From positions 1 to 49,583 of the forward strand of contig CAITUP010000015.1 of assembly GCA_903895595.1 (NCBI GenBank): DNA of 49,583 nucleotides. The letters are read 5' to 3'. Under the pieces are notes generated by a model that had not been told where the DNA came from, ran no database searches, and was given only the letters and a program-made list of their open reading frames with translations. A program made the position numbers and the translations under genes. The DNA is from an uncultured Acetobacteraceae bacterium. GTDB lineage: Bacteria > Pseudomonadota > Alphaproteobacteria > Acetobacterales > Acetobacteraceae. Below, in pieces: positions 18,562 through 27,142 of the stretch. The stretch's first letter is position 1, and the number at the start of each line of letters is the position of its first letter.

Positions 18562-19347
18562 ATGAGGGGCCGTTGGGTCGCGATTGTCCTGGCGGTGCTG
18601 CTGACGGGTTGCGCAACCGACGCCCACATCCCCCCATTTGCTCGCGCGCCCTACGAACCGTTCTCCCGCCAAGCCGTGGTCGCGATCGCGCTGCGGGAAT
18701 GGCGCGCGTTCGGCAGTGCCGTCGCTCCGTCCGAGGCTACGGACAAGCCCGAACGCGCCGAGGGCCTGTGGCAGCGCGTCGGCGAGTATTGGTGGCTGGG
18801 CCTCGGCTCGTCCGAACCGGAAGCGCGGTGGACCGGCAAACACGACGCGGCCGGACACGTGTTCCCGCCCGAGCGTGACGCCACCTACGCTTGGTCCGCC
18901 GCGTTCGTGTCCTACGTGATGCGCATGGCCGGCGCCGGAGCGGGTTTCCCCTACGCGGCGGGGCACGATGTCTACATTCGCGCGGCGGCGACTGGAGCCT
19001 CCCGGCTGGTGATCGCCGCCGAACGTCCCGAAACCTATGCCCCTCGCTCGGGCGATCTGATTTGCTCCGGTCGGGCGGAGAACGCGCGGCTCCGCTACGA
19101 CGACCTGACGCGCACGCCGGTTTTCCTATCGCACTGCGACATCGTCGTGGACACCGACGGGCCGGACGGCCTGTCGGCTATCGGGGGCAACGTCTCCGAC
19201 ACCGTCACGTTGCGTCATTTCCCAGTGACGCCCGATGGGCGATTGGCTGGCGATGGTTGGTTGGCGGTGTTGCGGTTACGCGAACCGCGATCGCTTCTGA
19301 CTTCCACTCCATTCAGCCGCGAATCAAATTGGTCACTCCGCCGATGA
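18562..19347 (+). CDS. DUF2272-like lipoprotein
   Basis: A 261-residue predicted lipoprotein with a short signal peptide ending in the lipobox LLTGC (Cys17). The mature part contains WSAAFVSYVMRMAGAG and a later LSHCDIVV, the pattern of DUF2272 proteins, which resemble NlpC/CHAP-like cysteine peptidases. An envelope role is likely. It starts 1 nt after mtnA ends, so it is cotranscribed. Its last 35 nt overlap the end of a convergent small membrane-protein gene. Confidence 0.75.
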   Translation: MRGRWVAIVLAVLLTGCATDAHIPPFARAPYEPFSRQAVVAIALREWRAFGSAVAPSEATDKPERAEGLWQRVGEYWWLGLGSSEPEARWTGKHDAAGHVFPPERDATYAWSAAFVSYVMRMAGAGAGFPYAAGHDVYIRAAATGASRLVIAAERPETYAPRSGDLICSGRAENARLRYDDLTRTPVFLSHCDIVVDTDGPDGLSAIGGNVSDTVTLRHFPVTPDGRLAGDGWLAVLRLREPRSLLTSTPFSRESNWSLRR

Positions 19348-19756
19348 TACCGTAGCCTCCGGCGCCAATGCCCAGCACCTTGAGGACTTCCAATGCCATA
19401 TCGGATTGCGCGGGACTGCCCCAAAAGGCCATCCCCAGCAAAATGCCCAAAGTCACGATACCGCTGGTTATGACGATCTGCTTGAGCCGGTTTCGGCTCT
19501 TGGCTTCAACGGTCTCGACTTCGAGTTTAGCCATTTGATAGTCATACTGGCGTTTGTCCGCCGCGTCGTTGGCATCGATGGAATATCGTACGACCTCGGT
19601 GCGCCGATTAAAGCTGTCGATTCGCTGTTGCTCAAGGACAACCAGGCTGCGTAAGCTCGCGGGAACATCCGAACTCTGCAATGTCGCGCTGCTCCCCCCG
19701 GACGCGTTGTCGGTTCCGGGCACATCGACATGCGAACCGGGAGGAAGATCGCTCAC
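19313..19756 (-). CDS. Small membrane protein with coiled-coil, unknown
   Basis: A 147-residue protein not recognised as a known family. Residues 1-35 are Gly/Ser-rich and look disordered, about 38-92 is charged and helical (likely coiled coil), and two membrane helices follow at about 93-113 and 121-144, the second Gly-rich. Its start overlaps the stop of a 76-aa gene (ATGA), so the pair forms a small operon. The Gly-rich second helix recalls pore or holin-like segments, but that is only a resemblance. Confidence 0.65.
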   Translation of the reverse strand: MSDLPPGSHVDVPGTDNASGGSSATLQSSDVPASLRSLVVLEQQRIDSFNRRTEVVRYSIDANDAADKRQYDYQMAKLEVETVEAKSRNRLKQIVITSGIVTLGILLGMAFWGSPAQSDMALEVLKVLGIGAGGYGIIGGVTNLIRG

Positions 19757-19983
19757 CTCGCCAACTCAGCCCATCGTTGGCCCCAACCGCCTGCCGGTAA
19801 AATACCGGGGTCATCCGCGATCCGATCGACGTAATAATCGGCGGGCATGGATCGAACACGATAGCCGCCGTACGGCGATGTCTCGACCTTGGTAACCAAA
19901 TCGTACCCGTTCTTGTCCGCGCGCCGCCGGTCGGCCTCTACCCGAGCATCGGCTAGTCGGTCGTGAAAAGTGTCCGCGAACAT
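19753..19983 (-). CDS. Small soluble protein, unknown
   Basis: A 76-residue protein that starts with a charged helix (about residues 5-25) and continues with YGGYRVRSMPADYYVDRIAD and a Trp-containing tail. No family is recognised. It overlaps the next gene, a two-helix membrane protein, by ATGA, so both are probably translated together. The small size and unknown partners fit accessory or phage-derived cargo, which is speculative. Confidence 0.6.
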   Translation of the reverse strand: MFADTFHDRLADARVEADRRRADKNGYDLVTKVETSPYGGYRVRSMPADYYVDRIADDPGILPAGGWGQRWAELAR

Positions 19984-20066
19984 GCTCTAAACTCCGGCAA
20001 TGGCCCCTGTTGGACGGCGCGTTCCGACAACGTATGTGCGTCCTCGCCCTCTTTCAAGGCATGAGG

Positions 20067-20477
20067 CTACTTCTGCCGCCAGGGTAACCCATCCGCCTTC
20101 CACCCCGCGGTACCCCCACGATGGCCCTCGGCATCCGGCGGCCCCTCGAACCCATCCGCGACATTGTAAACATGCGGGAACCCCGCCGCCCGAGCCGCCT
20201 GCGCCGCCGCAAGACTGCGCACACCGCTGCGGCAGATGAAGTAGATATGGTGCTCCGGCGTAAACCCCGTCTCCCGCAGCTGCTTCTCGAAATCCGCGTT
20301 GCGCTGCATCGCCGGGTAAACCTGCCAGGGGATCAGCACCGCCTGCTTGCCGGCCGAGGCCAAATCGGCGACTCCGACGAAATTCCACTCGGCGTCCGTG
20401 CGGACATCGACGAGTTGCGCCTCCGGTGTGCCCTTTATGGCATCCCATGTTTGCGTCGGAGGGACATTCTGGACCAT
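20067..20477 (-). CDS. Rhodanese-like sulfurtransferase
   Basis: A 136-residue single-domain rhodanese. The N-terminal QLVDVRTDAEW strand and the active loop CRSGVRS, with catalytic Cys82, are clear. Such proteins transfer sulfane sulfur from donors such as thiosulfate or persulfides. It is divergent from a cysteine synthase gene only 31 nt away, so a shared role in sulfur metabolism is likely. Confidence 0.9.
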   Translation of the reverse strand: MVQNVPPTQTWDAIKGTPEAQLVDVRTDAEWNFVGVADLASAGKQAVLIPWQVYPAMQRNADFEKQLRETGFTPEHHIYFICRSGVRSLAAAQAARAAGFPHVYNVADGFEGPPDAEGHRGGTAGWKADGLPWRQK

Positions 20478-20508
20478 AAATTTCTCTCTCTGATGGTACG
20501 AGGAAACG

Positions 20509-21519
20509 ATGACGGCATCCTATCACGGTTCGGCTTGGCAAGACGATATGCAGGCCGCCATCGGCCACACGCCGCTGATCAAGCTGCGCGGCGCCTCTGC
20601 CGCGACCGGCTGCACCATCCTCGGCAAGGCGGAGTTCATGAACCCCGGCGGATCGGTCAAAGACCGCGCCGGCCTGTACATCATCAAGGACGCGGTGGAG
20701 CGCGGGGTGTTGAAGCCCGGCGGCACCATCGTCGAAGGCACCGCCGGCAATACCGGCATCGGCCTCACCCTGGTCGGCAACGCGCTCGGCTACAAATGCG
20801 TCATCGTGATGCCGGAAACCCAAAGCAAAGAGAAGATCGAGTTCCTGCGGATGATCGGCGCCGACCTGCGTCTGGTGCCCGCCAAACCCTACCGCGACCC
20901 CGGAAACTACGTGCACTATTCCCGCCGCCTGGCCGAGGAAACCGGCGCCGTCTGGGCCAACCAGTTCGACAATCTGGCCAATCGGGAGGGGCACCGTGTG
21001 TCCACCGGACCGGAAATCTGGGAACAAACCGGCGGTAAGGTGGATGCCTTCACCTGTGCCTGCGGCTCCGGCGGCACCCTGGCCGGCACCGCGATGGCAC
21101 TGAAGGCGCGCAACCCCGCCATCCGCATCGTCCTGGCGGACCCCGAGGGCAGCGGCCTGTACGGCTGGGTGAAGAACAACGATTTGACCGTGACCGGTTC
21201 CTCGATCACCGAGGGCATCGGCCAAGGCCGGGTGCCCGACAACCTCGCCGGCGCGCCTATCGACGACGCCGAACGCATCCCGGACGCCGAGGCCTTGCAC
21301 TACATCTACGACGTCCTGATCAACGAAGGCCTTTCGGTCGGCACGTCCTCCGGCATCAACATCGCCGCCGCCGTCCGGGTGGCGAAGGCCATGGGTCCCG
21401 GCCACACCATCGTAACCATCCTGTGCGACGGCGGCGCCCGCTACGCGTCCAAGCTGTTCAACATCCCCTTTCTGCGGGAGAAGGGTTTGCCGGTGCCGGG
21501 GTGGTTGGCACAAGCCTGA
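20509..21519 (+). CDS. cysK: Cysteine synthase A (O-acetylserine sulfhydrylase)
   Basis: A 336-residue PLP-dependent fold-type II enzyme that makes cysteine from O-acetylserine and sulfide. The PLP lysine is Lys51 in GGSVKDRAG, the cofactor loop is EGTAGNTGIGL, and the C-terminal phosphate-binding GTSSGIN is present. GAGGAAA precedes the ATG. The insertions relative to E. coli CysK are typical of the alphaproteobacterial form. Cystathionine beta-synthase-like activity cannot be excluded. Confidence 0.9.
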   Translation: MTASYHGSAWQDDMQAAIGHTPLIKLRGASAATGCTILGKAEFMNPGGSVKDRAGLYIIKDAVERGVLKPGGTIVEGTAGNTGIGLTLVGNALGYKCVIVMPETQSKEKIEFLRMIGADLRLVPAKPYRDPGNYVHYSRRLAEETGAVWANQFDNLANREGHRVSTGPEIWEQTGGKVDAFTCACGSGGTLAGTAMALKARNPAIRIVLADPEGSGLYGWVKNNDLTVTGSSITEGIGQGRVPDNLAGAPIDDAERIPDAEALHYIYDVLINEGLSVGTSSGINIAAAVRVAKAMGPGHTIVTILCDGGARYASKLFNIPFLREKGLPVPGWLAQA

Positions 21520-21556
21520 AAATACAATCCATAGCCGCGGCTTCGTGCCGCTCGGG

Positions 21557-21579
21557 ATGGTCGGATAAAGTCCGGCCAT
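21557..21579. repeat. Short ATGGTCGGA palindrome
   Basis: ATGGTCGGA (21557-21565) and TCCGGCCAT (21571-21579) are 9-bp arms with one mismatch around a 5-nt loop. It lies between convergent genes, 38 nt after the cysteine synthase stop. Member of the REP-like family. Confidence 0.6.
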
Positions 21580-21622
21580 GACAAGGCGGTGGCTGGGGCC
21601 AGTGACACTGTTTTGGAGATCG

Positions 21623-22513
21623 TCAGCCCCCCATCCGCCCCCGTATCGCCGCCGCCCGCGCAACGACCGCGCGCGCGCGATTGACCACGGGCACGTCGAT
21701 CATCGCACCTTCGAACTGCACCGCGCCCAAACCCTTGGCATACGCATCGTCGTAAGCCGCGATCATTTTCTCCGCTTTGGCGACTTCCGCCGGATCGGGG
21801 GAGAATTCCTCGTTCAGCACCTGCACTTGCAACGGATGCACCGCGCTGGCGCACATGAACCCCAAGCGCCGAGACCGGCGGACGATGACCCGGAACGCCT
21901 CCTGGTCGCGGAAATCGGCGATGGAACCGATGAACCCCATCGGCATGATCCCGGCTGCCTTGGCGGCGAAGATCGTGTGCTGCTTGGGGTAGAACAGACC
22001 CTCGGGGTCCGATTGCATTCCGACATCGGCGGCGAAATCTTCCGAACCCAGGCTGATCCCGACAATCCGCTGGTGGCATTTCGCAATTTCGGAAATACGG
22101 AAGAACCCGGCGGCGGTTTCCACCAGGACGATGAACTTTATCCGCCCGGCGGGCAGGCCTCGTTCCGCCTCCATCTCCTCCACGATTTCCGCCACGGCAT
22201 GCACATGCTCGGGGCTATCGACTTTCGTCAGCATCAGGGCGGCCACACCCGGAATGACCGCGGCTTCGATATCGCGCACCAGCATCCGCCAGGGGCGGTT
22301 GACGCGCACCACCACGTCGGCGCCTTTGCGGTTCACCTGCGGAATGGCATCGGCGATCAACGTGCGCGCGATGTCCTTTTGCGACGGGGCGACTGCGTCC
22401 TCCAGGTCCAGAATAATCGCGTCGGCGCCGCGATCGGCCCCGGTGCGGACGAATTTCTCCGCCGTGACCGGGACGAACATCAGGGACCGCCAAACCGGTA
22501 AATCTGCGCGCAT
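21623..22513 (-). CDS. HpcH/HpaI aldolase/citrate lyase family (CoA ester lyase, CitE-like)
   Basis: A 296-residue CitE-like lyase, a family including malyl-CoA, citramalyl-CoA and beta-methylmalyl-CoA lyases. LDLEDAV (36-42) marks the first strand, and the magnesium ligands are probably Glu132 (LVETAAG) and Asp159 (GSEDF). AAGGAAG is 8-9 nt from ATG 22513, which is preferred over the ATG at 22519 that overlaps the upstream stop. The frame is open farther back but there it runs through the CoA-transferase gene. Coupling to a CoA-transferase gene suggests activation of a hydroxy-dicarboxylate followed by cleavage. Confidence 0.85.
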   Translation of the reverse strand: MRADLPVWRSLMFVPVTAEKFVRTGADRGADAIILDLEDAVAPSQKDIARTLIADAIPQVNRKGADVVVRVNRPWRMLVRDIEAAVIPGVAALMLTKVDSPEHVHAVAEIVEEMEAERGLPAGRIKFIVLVETAAGFFRISEIAKCHQRIVGISLGSEDFAADVGMQSDPEGLFYPKQHTIFAAKAAGIMPMGFIGSIADFRDQEAFRVIVRRSRRLGFMCASAVHPLQVQVLNEEFSPDPAEVAKAEKMIAAYDDAYAKGLGAVQFEGAMIDVPVVNRARAVVARAAAIRGRMGG

Positions 22514-22515
22514 GA

Positions 22516-23736
22516 TCATGCTTCCTTTATAACGCCGGCGGCGATGAGTTCGGCCATCCGAGCATCGTCGCATCCCAGGCTGTTGAGCAGTTCCTTGTTG
22601 TGTTGGCCCAAGGTAGGCGCAGCCGAACGCAAACGGCCCGGCGTTTCCGACAGGCGGGGGATGATGTTGTGCATCAATACCGAACCGGCTTCCTCGTCCG
22701 GCGCTTCCACCAGCACGCCGCGTTCGTGGACGTGTGGGTCGTCGATCAACTGGTCGATTTCGTAGACGGGGATCGCAGTGACCTCGGCTGCCTCGAAAAC
22801 CGCCATGTTTTCGGCCAGCGGGCGGGCTTTGATCCAGTCGGCAACGATGCCGTCGCATTCGTCGATGTTGCGCACGCGGTCGGTGTTCGTCTTGAATTTC
22901 GGGTCCTCGATCATGTCCGCGCGGCCGATGGCGCGAAAAACCCGTTCCGCCATCTGCTGGATCGACGCCGAAATCGCGATGAAGCGCCCGTCGCTGGTTT
23001 CGTAGACGTTACGCGGGGAGGTTGTCAGCGACCGGCTGCCGGTGCGGGCCGGTTTCTCGCCGCTGACGGTGTACATCGCGGCCTCGGGGCCGAGGACGGA
23101 GATCATGGGTTCGAGCAAGGGGAGATCGACGATCTGGCCGCGCCCGCCCCGCTCGACGACCCGCAGCGCGACCATGATCGCGTAAGCACCGTACAGGCCG
23201 GAGATCATGTCGGCCATCGCCAGCGGCGGCAGCACCGGGGGGCGATCCCCAAAACCGTTTTTGGCGGCGAAGCCCGACATCGCCTCCACCAGCGTGCCGA
23301 AGCCGGGACGGTCGCGGTACGGGCCGGTCTGGCCGAAGCCGGTGATGCGGACGATGATCAGCTTGGGGTTACGCGCGTGCAGTTCGGCGGGGCCGAGGCC
23401 CATTTCCTCCAGCGTGCCGGGGCGATAATTCTCGATCAGGATGTCGGCGGTGGCGATCAGGTCCTTCAAAACCTCCCGTCCGGCCGCGGGACGCAGGTTG
23501 ATCGCCAGACTCTTCTTGTTCCGTGCATAGACTTTCCAATGCAGCGACAATCCCTTGGTGCGCCACGCGCGCAGGGGGTCGCCGACTTTGGGGTCCTCGA
23601 TCTTGATCACCTCGGCGCCCTGATCGGCGAGCTGCAGGCTGACCATGTTGCCGGCGACGAGGCGGGAAAGGTCCACCACGCGGATGCCGGACAGGGGCAC
23701 CGGGGCGTCGGGTTCGAATTGGATGCGCGGTATCAT
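22516..23736 (-). CDS. Class III CoA-transferase (CaiB/BaiF family)
   Basis: A 406-residue family III CoA-transferase. The N-terminal block GIRVVDLSRLVAGN, the GAEVIKIEDP strand, the ENYRPGTLEEMGLG motif, and the catalytic Asp176 in LAMADMISG are all in place. Family members move CoA between carboxylates, for example succinyl-CoA to malate, itaconate or mesaconate. The ATG is at 23736; longer in-frame starts extend into the cobalamin riboswitch on the other strand. Its stop lies within a few bases of the lyase start. Substrate inferred only from this pairing. Confidence 0.88.
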   Translation of the reverse strand: MIPRIQFEPDAPVPLSGIRVVDLSRLVAGNMVSLQLADQGAEVIKIEDPKVGDPLRAWRTKGLSLHWKVYARNKKSLAINLRPAAGREVLKDLIATADILIENYRPGTLEEMGLGPAELHARNPKLIIVRITGFGQTGPYRDRPGFGTLVEAMSGFAAKNGFGDRPPVLPPLAMADMISGLYGAYAIMVALRVVERGGRGQIVDLPLLEPMISVLGPEAAMYTVSGEKPARTGSRSLTTSPRNVYETSDGRFIAISASIQQMAERVFRAIGRADMIEDPKFKTNTDRVRNIDECDGIVADWIKARPLAENMAVFEAAEVTAIPVYEIDQLIDDPHVHERGVLVEAPDEEAGSVLMHNIIPRLSETPGRLRSAAPTLGQHNKELLNSLGCDDARMAELIAAGVIKEA

Positions 23737-23772
23737 TGTCTGCTCTCTTGGTGTGTGCCATTTTCCGCCCAG

Positions 23773-23925
23773 ATGCCGGTGGCCCGCAAGGGCTGAAACG
23801 GGAACTGCCGAAAGGCGGCTGCCCCCGCAACTGTAAGCGAAGAGCCAAACCCAACATGCCATTGCCCCACCAGGGTGAGAAGGCGGGCGCGGCGAAGACT
23901 CGCGAGCCAGGAGACCGGCCGGCAT
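23773..23925 (+). promoter_or_regulatory. Cobalamin (AdoCbl) riboswitch
   Basis: The stretch has the core pattern of a B12 riboswitch: GGGAACTGCCG, then GGCTGCCCCCGCAACTGTAA (23816-23835), a variable helix region, and the B12 box AGCCAGGAGACCGGCC (23905-23920). It lies about 95 nt upstream of a BtuB-like receptor, as expected for repression by cobalamin. The exact ends and the expression platform are not resolved by eye. Confidence 0.93.
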
Positions 23926-23981
23926 CGAGACTGCGCGCGCGCGACGGGCGGGGTGCACCGGGGCAGCGGGGAGAAACCCGC

Positions 23982-24050
23982 ATGCGAGCTGTCGGCACAG
24001 TGTCGATAGGAGGACCCGCATGCGCAAATTCAGCGCGCTGCTGGCAATAA
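23982..24050 (+). CDS. Possible 22-aa leader ORF overlapping btuB start
   Basis: ATG 23982 opens a 22-codon frame (MRAVGTVSIGG...) ending at 24050, out of frame with the receptor gene and overlapping its first 31 nt. GGGGAG lies about 8 nt upstream. The 11-mer ACCCGCATGCG occurs at both start codons (23976-23986 and 24014-24024). It might couple translation to the riboswitch, or be chance. Weakly supported. Confidence 0.25.
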   Translation: MRAVGTVSIGGPACANSARCWQ

Positions 24051-25945
24051 GTTTTTGCGTCCCAGCCATGGCCGAAGAACCGGTCCAGCTCCCGGACGTG
24101 GTGGTGACCGCCACCCGCATCCCCACGCCGGTGACGGAAATCCCCGCCGGGGTGACCGTGATCGACCGGCAGACGATCGAGGACCGGGGCTACAACACCC
24201 TGACCGACGCGCTGACTTCGGTGCCGGGCTTGCGTCTGGCACCGTCCGGCGGGCCTGGCAGCCTGACCAGCGGCTTCATCCGCGGCACCGACTCGGCGCA
24301 TGTGTTGGTGCTGCGGGACGGCATGCCGATCAACGATGCATCCAATCCCAAGGACGCCTTCGATTTCGGCGTCGATACGCTGTCGGATATCGAGCGGATC
24401 GAGGTCGTGCGCGGCCCGATGGCGGCCTTGTACGGTTCGGGCGCGCTGGGGGGGGTGATCAATCTGATTTCCCGGCGGGGCACCGAACCCGGGCTGCATA
24501 TTCTGGGCGATTTGTCCGGCGGTTACCCCGCACAGGTGCGCGGGGCGGTCAGCGCGACGGGGGTGCAGGGACCGTTCGATTACGCGGTGACGGCCGCATC
24601 CCAGTCGCAGCAGGGATTCGACAGCGTGCCTCGGCGGATGGCGACGTACACCGGGCTAGCCACGGGTTTCCGCGACCGGGTCGGCACGCTCAATCTGGGT
24701 TACACGCCGGTCGAGGGCACGCGCATCTCCGTCTTTCTGCGCGGGCGTTCGGCTCTGTTCGGCACGAACGCGAACCAGTTCTACGACGCGGCGGACACGT
24801 CCAACACCGCCGATTCGCTGCTGGGCCGTATCGGCGTAACGTCGAAACTGTTCGACGGTTTGCTGGATACCAGCCTGTTCCTGGGCCATCTGCGGGAGGA
24901 TCGGCACACCGTGCAGGCGCCCGATCCCAACCTGAATTCCGAGGATGCCCGCTACCACACGCAACGCACCGATCTACAGTGGAACAATACCGTGCATGTC
25001 GCGCCCAGCAGCAGCGTGACGTTCGGGTATCAACACACAGTGGACTCACTGTCGGAACGCTACAATTTCGGCTCCGCCTTCGGGCCGTTCGCGGGCAGTG
25101 CCAAGGTATCGACGATCCACGATGCCGCGCATGCGGGGGCACAGACTGTTTTGTGGGAGCGGCTGACGGTGACCGGTCAGATGCGCCAGGAATGGGTGGC
25201 GGACAATGCGCCCTTTACCTGGCGCGTTGGTGCGGCGTTGGACGTGCCGGCGGCGGCAACGGTTTTCAAAGCCGCCTATGGAACAAGTTTTCGGGCGCCG
25301 TCGCTGTTCGAATTGTTTGGAGTGGACCAGTTCTATGTGGCTAATCCGGGGTTGAAGCCGGAAAGCGCGCAAGGTTGGGAAATCGGGTTCGAAACCACGC
25401 TGCCGGCGCTGGGACGGAAGGATTTCGTCATTTTCGGCACGACGTATTTCAATGAGCAGGTGAACAACCTGATCGCCGGGGTTTTCTTCCCGGTGGAGAC
25501 GTCGGTGAATATCGGATCGGCGCATATTCAGGGGTTCGAGACGAGTGTCGCGCTGCATCCGGCGAAGTGGCTGACGGTACGCGTGAACCATACCTATACC
25601 GATGCGCAGAACGCCGGCGCCGGAACGACGTTGTTGCGGCGGCCTCGGCACAGCGGATCGGTGGATGCGACGATCGTTCCATTACCGGGGCTGAAGATCG
25701 TGCCGGATCTCGCCTACACCGGCGCGTTCCGGGATTTTCTGTACGACAATACCGGCAATGGCATCGGCAACGGCACGTCCAGCCACGGGCTGATCGCGAA
25801 CCTGACGGTCAGCTACGACGCCACGGAGAAGGTTCAACTCTACACCACCGCCCGCAACCTGTTCGGGTCGCGGTTCGAACCGGTGAACGGGTTCCAGACG
25901 CCCGGGACCAGCGTGATCGCGGGCGTCCGATTGAAACTACAGTAG
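24020..25945 (+). CDS. btuB: TonB-dependent outer membrane receptor, BtuB-like
   Basis: A 641-residue TonB-dependent receptor. Residues 1-18 form a signal peptide (AMA before Glu19), followed by a TonB-box-like PDVVVTATR (24-32), the plug domain with IEVVRGPMAALYGSGALGG, and a beta-barrel ending in a C-terminal aromatic-poor strand (VRLKLQ). The cobalamin riboswitch upstream makes vitamin B12 or another corrinoid the likely cargo. AGGAGG lies 6 nt from the ATG. The stop overlaps a convergent CoA-transferase gene by 9 nt. No BtuCDF genes are nearby. Confidence 0.9.
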   Translation: MRKFSALLAISFCVPAMAEEPVQLPDVVVTATRIPTPVTEIPAGVTVIDRQTIEDRGYNTLTDALTSVPGLRLAPSGGPGSLTSGFIRGTDSAHVLVLRDGMPINDASNPKDAFDFGVDTLSDIERIEVVRGPMAALYGSGALGGVINLISRRGTEPGLHILGDLSGGYPAQVRGAVSATGVQGPFDYAVTAASQSQQGFDSVPRRMATYTGLATGFRDRVGTLNLGYTPVEGTRISVFLRGRSALFGTNANQFYDAADTSNTADSLLGRIGVTSKLFDGLLDTSLFLGHLREDRHTVQAPDPNLNSEDARYHTQRTDLQWNNTVHVAPSSSVTFGYQHTVDSLSERYNFGSAFGPFAGSAKVSTIHDAAHAGAQTVLWERLTVTGQMRQEWVADNAPFTWRVGAALDVPAAATVFKAAYGTSFRAPSLFELFGVDQFYVANPGLKPESAQGWEIGFETTLPALGRKDFVIFGTTYFNEQVNNLIAGVFFPVETSVNIGSAHIQGFETSVALHPAKWLTVRVNHTYTDAQNAGAGTTLLRRPRHSGSVDATIVPLPGLKIVPDLAYTGAFRDFLYDNTGNGIGNGTSSHGLIANLTVSYDATEKVQLYTTARNLFGSRFEPVNGFQTPGTSVIAGVRLKLQ

Positions 25946-27109
25946 CGTCACCGCACCGGACGCGGCGAGTTTGCCGATTTCTTCCTCGGTATAGCCCGCC
26001 GCGTCCAACACCGCTTTGGTGTCCTCGCCCAAGGCCGAAACGGTCGAGCCGACCGCCACCGCCGTGTCGGAGAAGCGGAACGGCGGGTTCATGACCTTAA
26101 ACTCCCCGCCATGGTCGCGCACGGTCGCCAGCGCACCGCGATGGGCGAGTTGCGGATCGTCCATGACCTCCCGCACCGTCCGATACGGCGAGCTCGGCAC
26201 GCCTTCGCGATCGAACGCGGCCTGGCATTCCGCCGTCGTGACGGTCGAGGACCAGATTTCCAGCTCGTCGATCAGATGGCCCCAATTCAGCCGCCGGTTG
26301 CCATAAACCGCGAACCGTTCGTCGGTCAGCCAGTCTTCGCGACCGGCTGCTCGACAGAGACCTTGGAAGGACCGCTCGCTGGCGATGGCGGGCATGATGA
26401 ACCCATCCTTGGTCCGCACCGGTCCGAACATCGGCCGGCCCGGCGGTGGCACGTCGAACTGCGCCATCTGCACCTCCGGCCCCAGCGTGCTCAGCATCGT
26501 TTCGAGCATGGAGACATCGACCATCTGTCCGTGGCCGGTGGTGTGCCGTTGTGCCAGCGCCGTCATGATCGCGCCGAAAGCATAGGTGCCGGTGAAATAA
26601 TCGGCGACGTAAATGCCGCAATTATCCGGGCGGTCGCGCCCCGGCTGATAGGCGATGTGCGACAGGTCGAAGCCGGACGCGGCATGGATCGCCGGCGCGT
26701 AAGCCGCCAGCCCGGACGACGGCCCCGTCTGACCGTAGCCCGAGATGGCGCAATAAATCAGGTTCGGGTGCTTGTCCTTGATCCCCGCGTAATCCAGCCC
26801 GAAACGGCGCATCACGCCGGGACGGAAATTCTCCACCAGAATATCGGTCGTCGCGAGCAGCCGGCGTACGATCTCCATCGCTTCCGGCCGTTTCAAATCC
26901 ATGACGATGCTCTGCTTGCCGGCATTGAGTTGGCCGTATGTCGTACTGGCCCCCTCGCGCAATGGCGGGCGGGAGCGGAGCAGGTCGCCGTCCGCGGCTT
27001 CGATCTTGATAACCTCGGCGCCCAGGTCCGCCATCAGCCGCGTGCAGTGCGGACCGGCGATGGTGGTGGTGAAGTCGAGGACACGGATTCCGGCGAGGGC
27101 ACGCTTCAT
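25937..27109 (-). CDS. Class III CoA-transferase (CaiB/BaiF family), second copy
   Basis: A 390-residue family III CoA-transferase with GIRVLDFTTTIAGP, AEVIKIEAADGD, VENFRPGVMRRFGLD and the catalytic Asp170 in YVADYFTG. It is only distantly similar to the CoA-transferase gene at 22516, so it is not a recent duplicate. ATG 27109 is preceded by AGGAAA; a TTG farther up is less likely. It lies downstream of an LLM oxidoreductase and binding protein gene pair on the same strand, perhaps one catabolic operon. Substrate unknown. Confidence 0.88.
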   Translation of the reverse strand: MKRALAGIRVLDFTTTIAGPHCTRLMADLGAEVIKIEAADGDLLRSRPPLREGASTTYGQLNAGKQSIVMDLKRPEAMEIVRRLLATTDILVENFRPGVMRRFGLDYAGIKDKHPNLIYCAISGYGQTGPSSGLAAYAPAIHAASGFDLSHIAYQPGRDRPDNCGIYVADYFTGTYAFGAIMTALAQRHTTGHGQMVDVSMLETMLSTLGPEVQMAQFDVPPPGRPMFGPVRTKDGFIMPAIASERSFQGLCRAAGREDWLTDERFAVYGNRRLNWGHLIDELEIWSSTVTTAECQAAFDREGVPSSPYRTVREVMDDPQLAHRGALATVRDHGGEFKVMNPPFRFSDTAVAVGSTVSALGEDTKAVLDAAGYTEEEIGKLAASGAVTLL

Positions 27110-27142
27110 GGACGGGTTTCCTGGCAAGGTTTTGTTATGGGT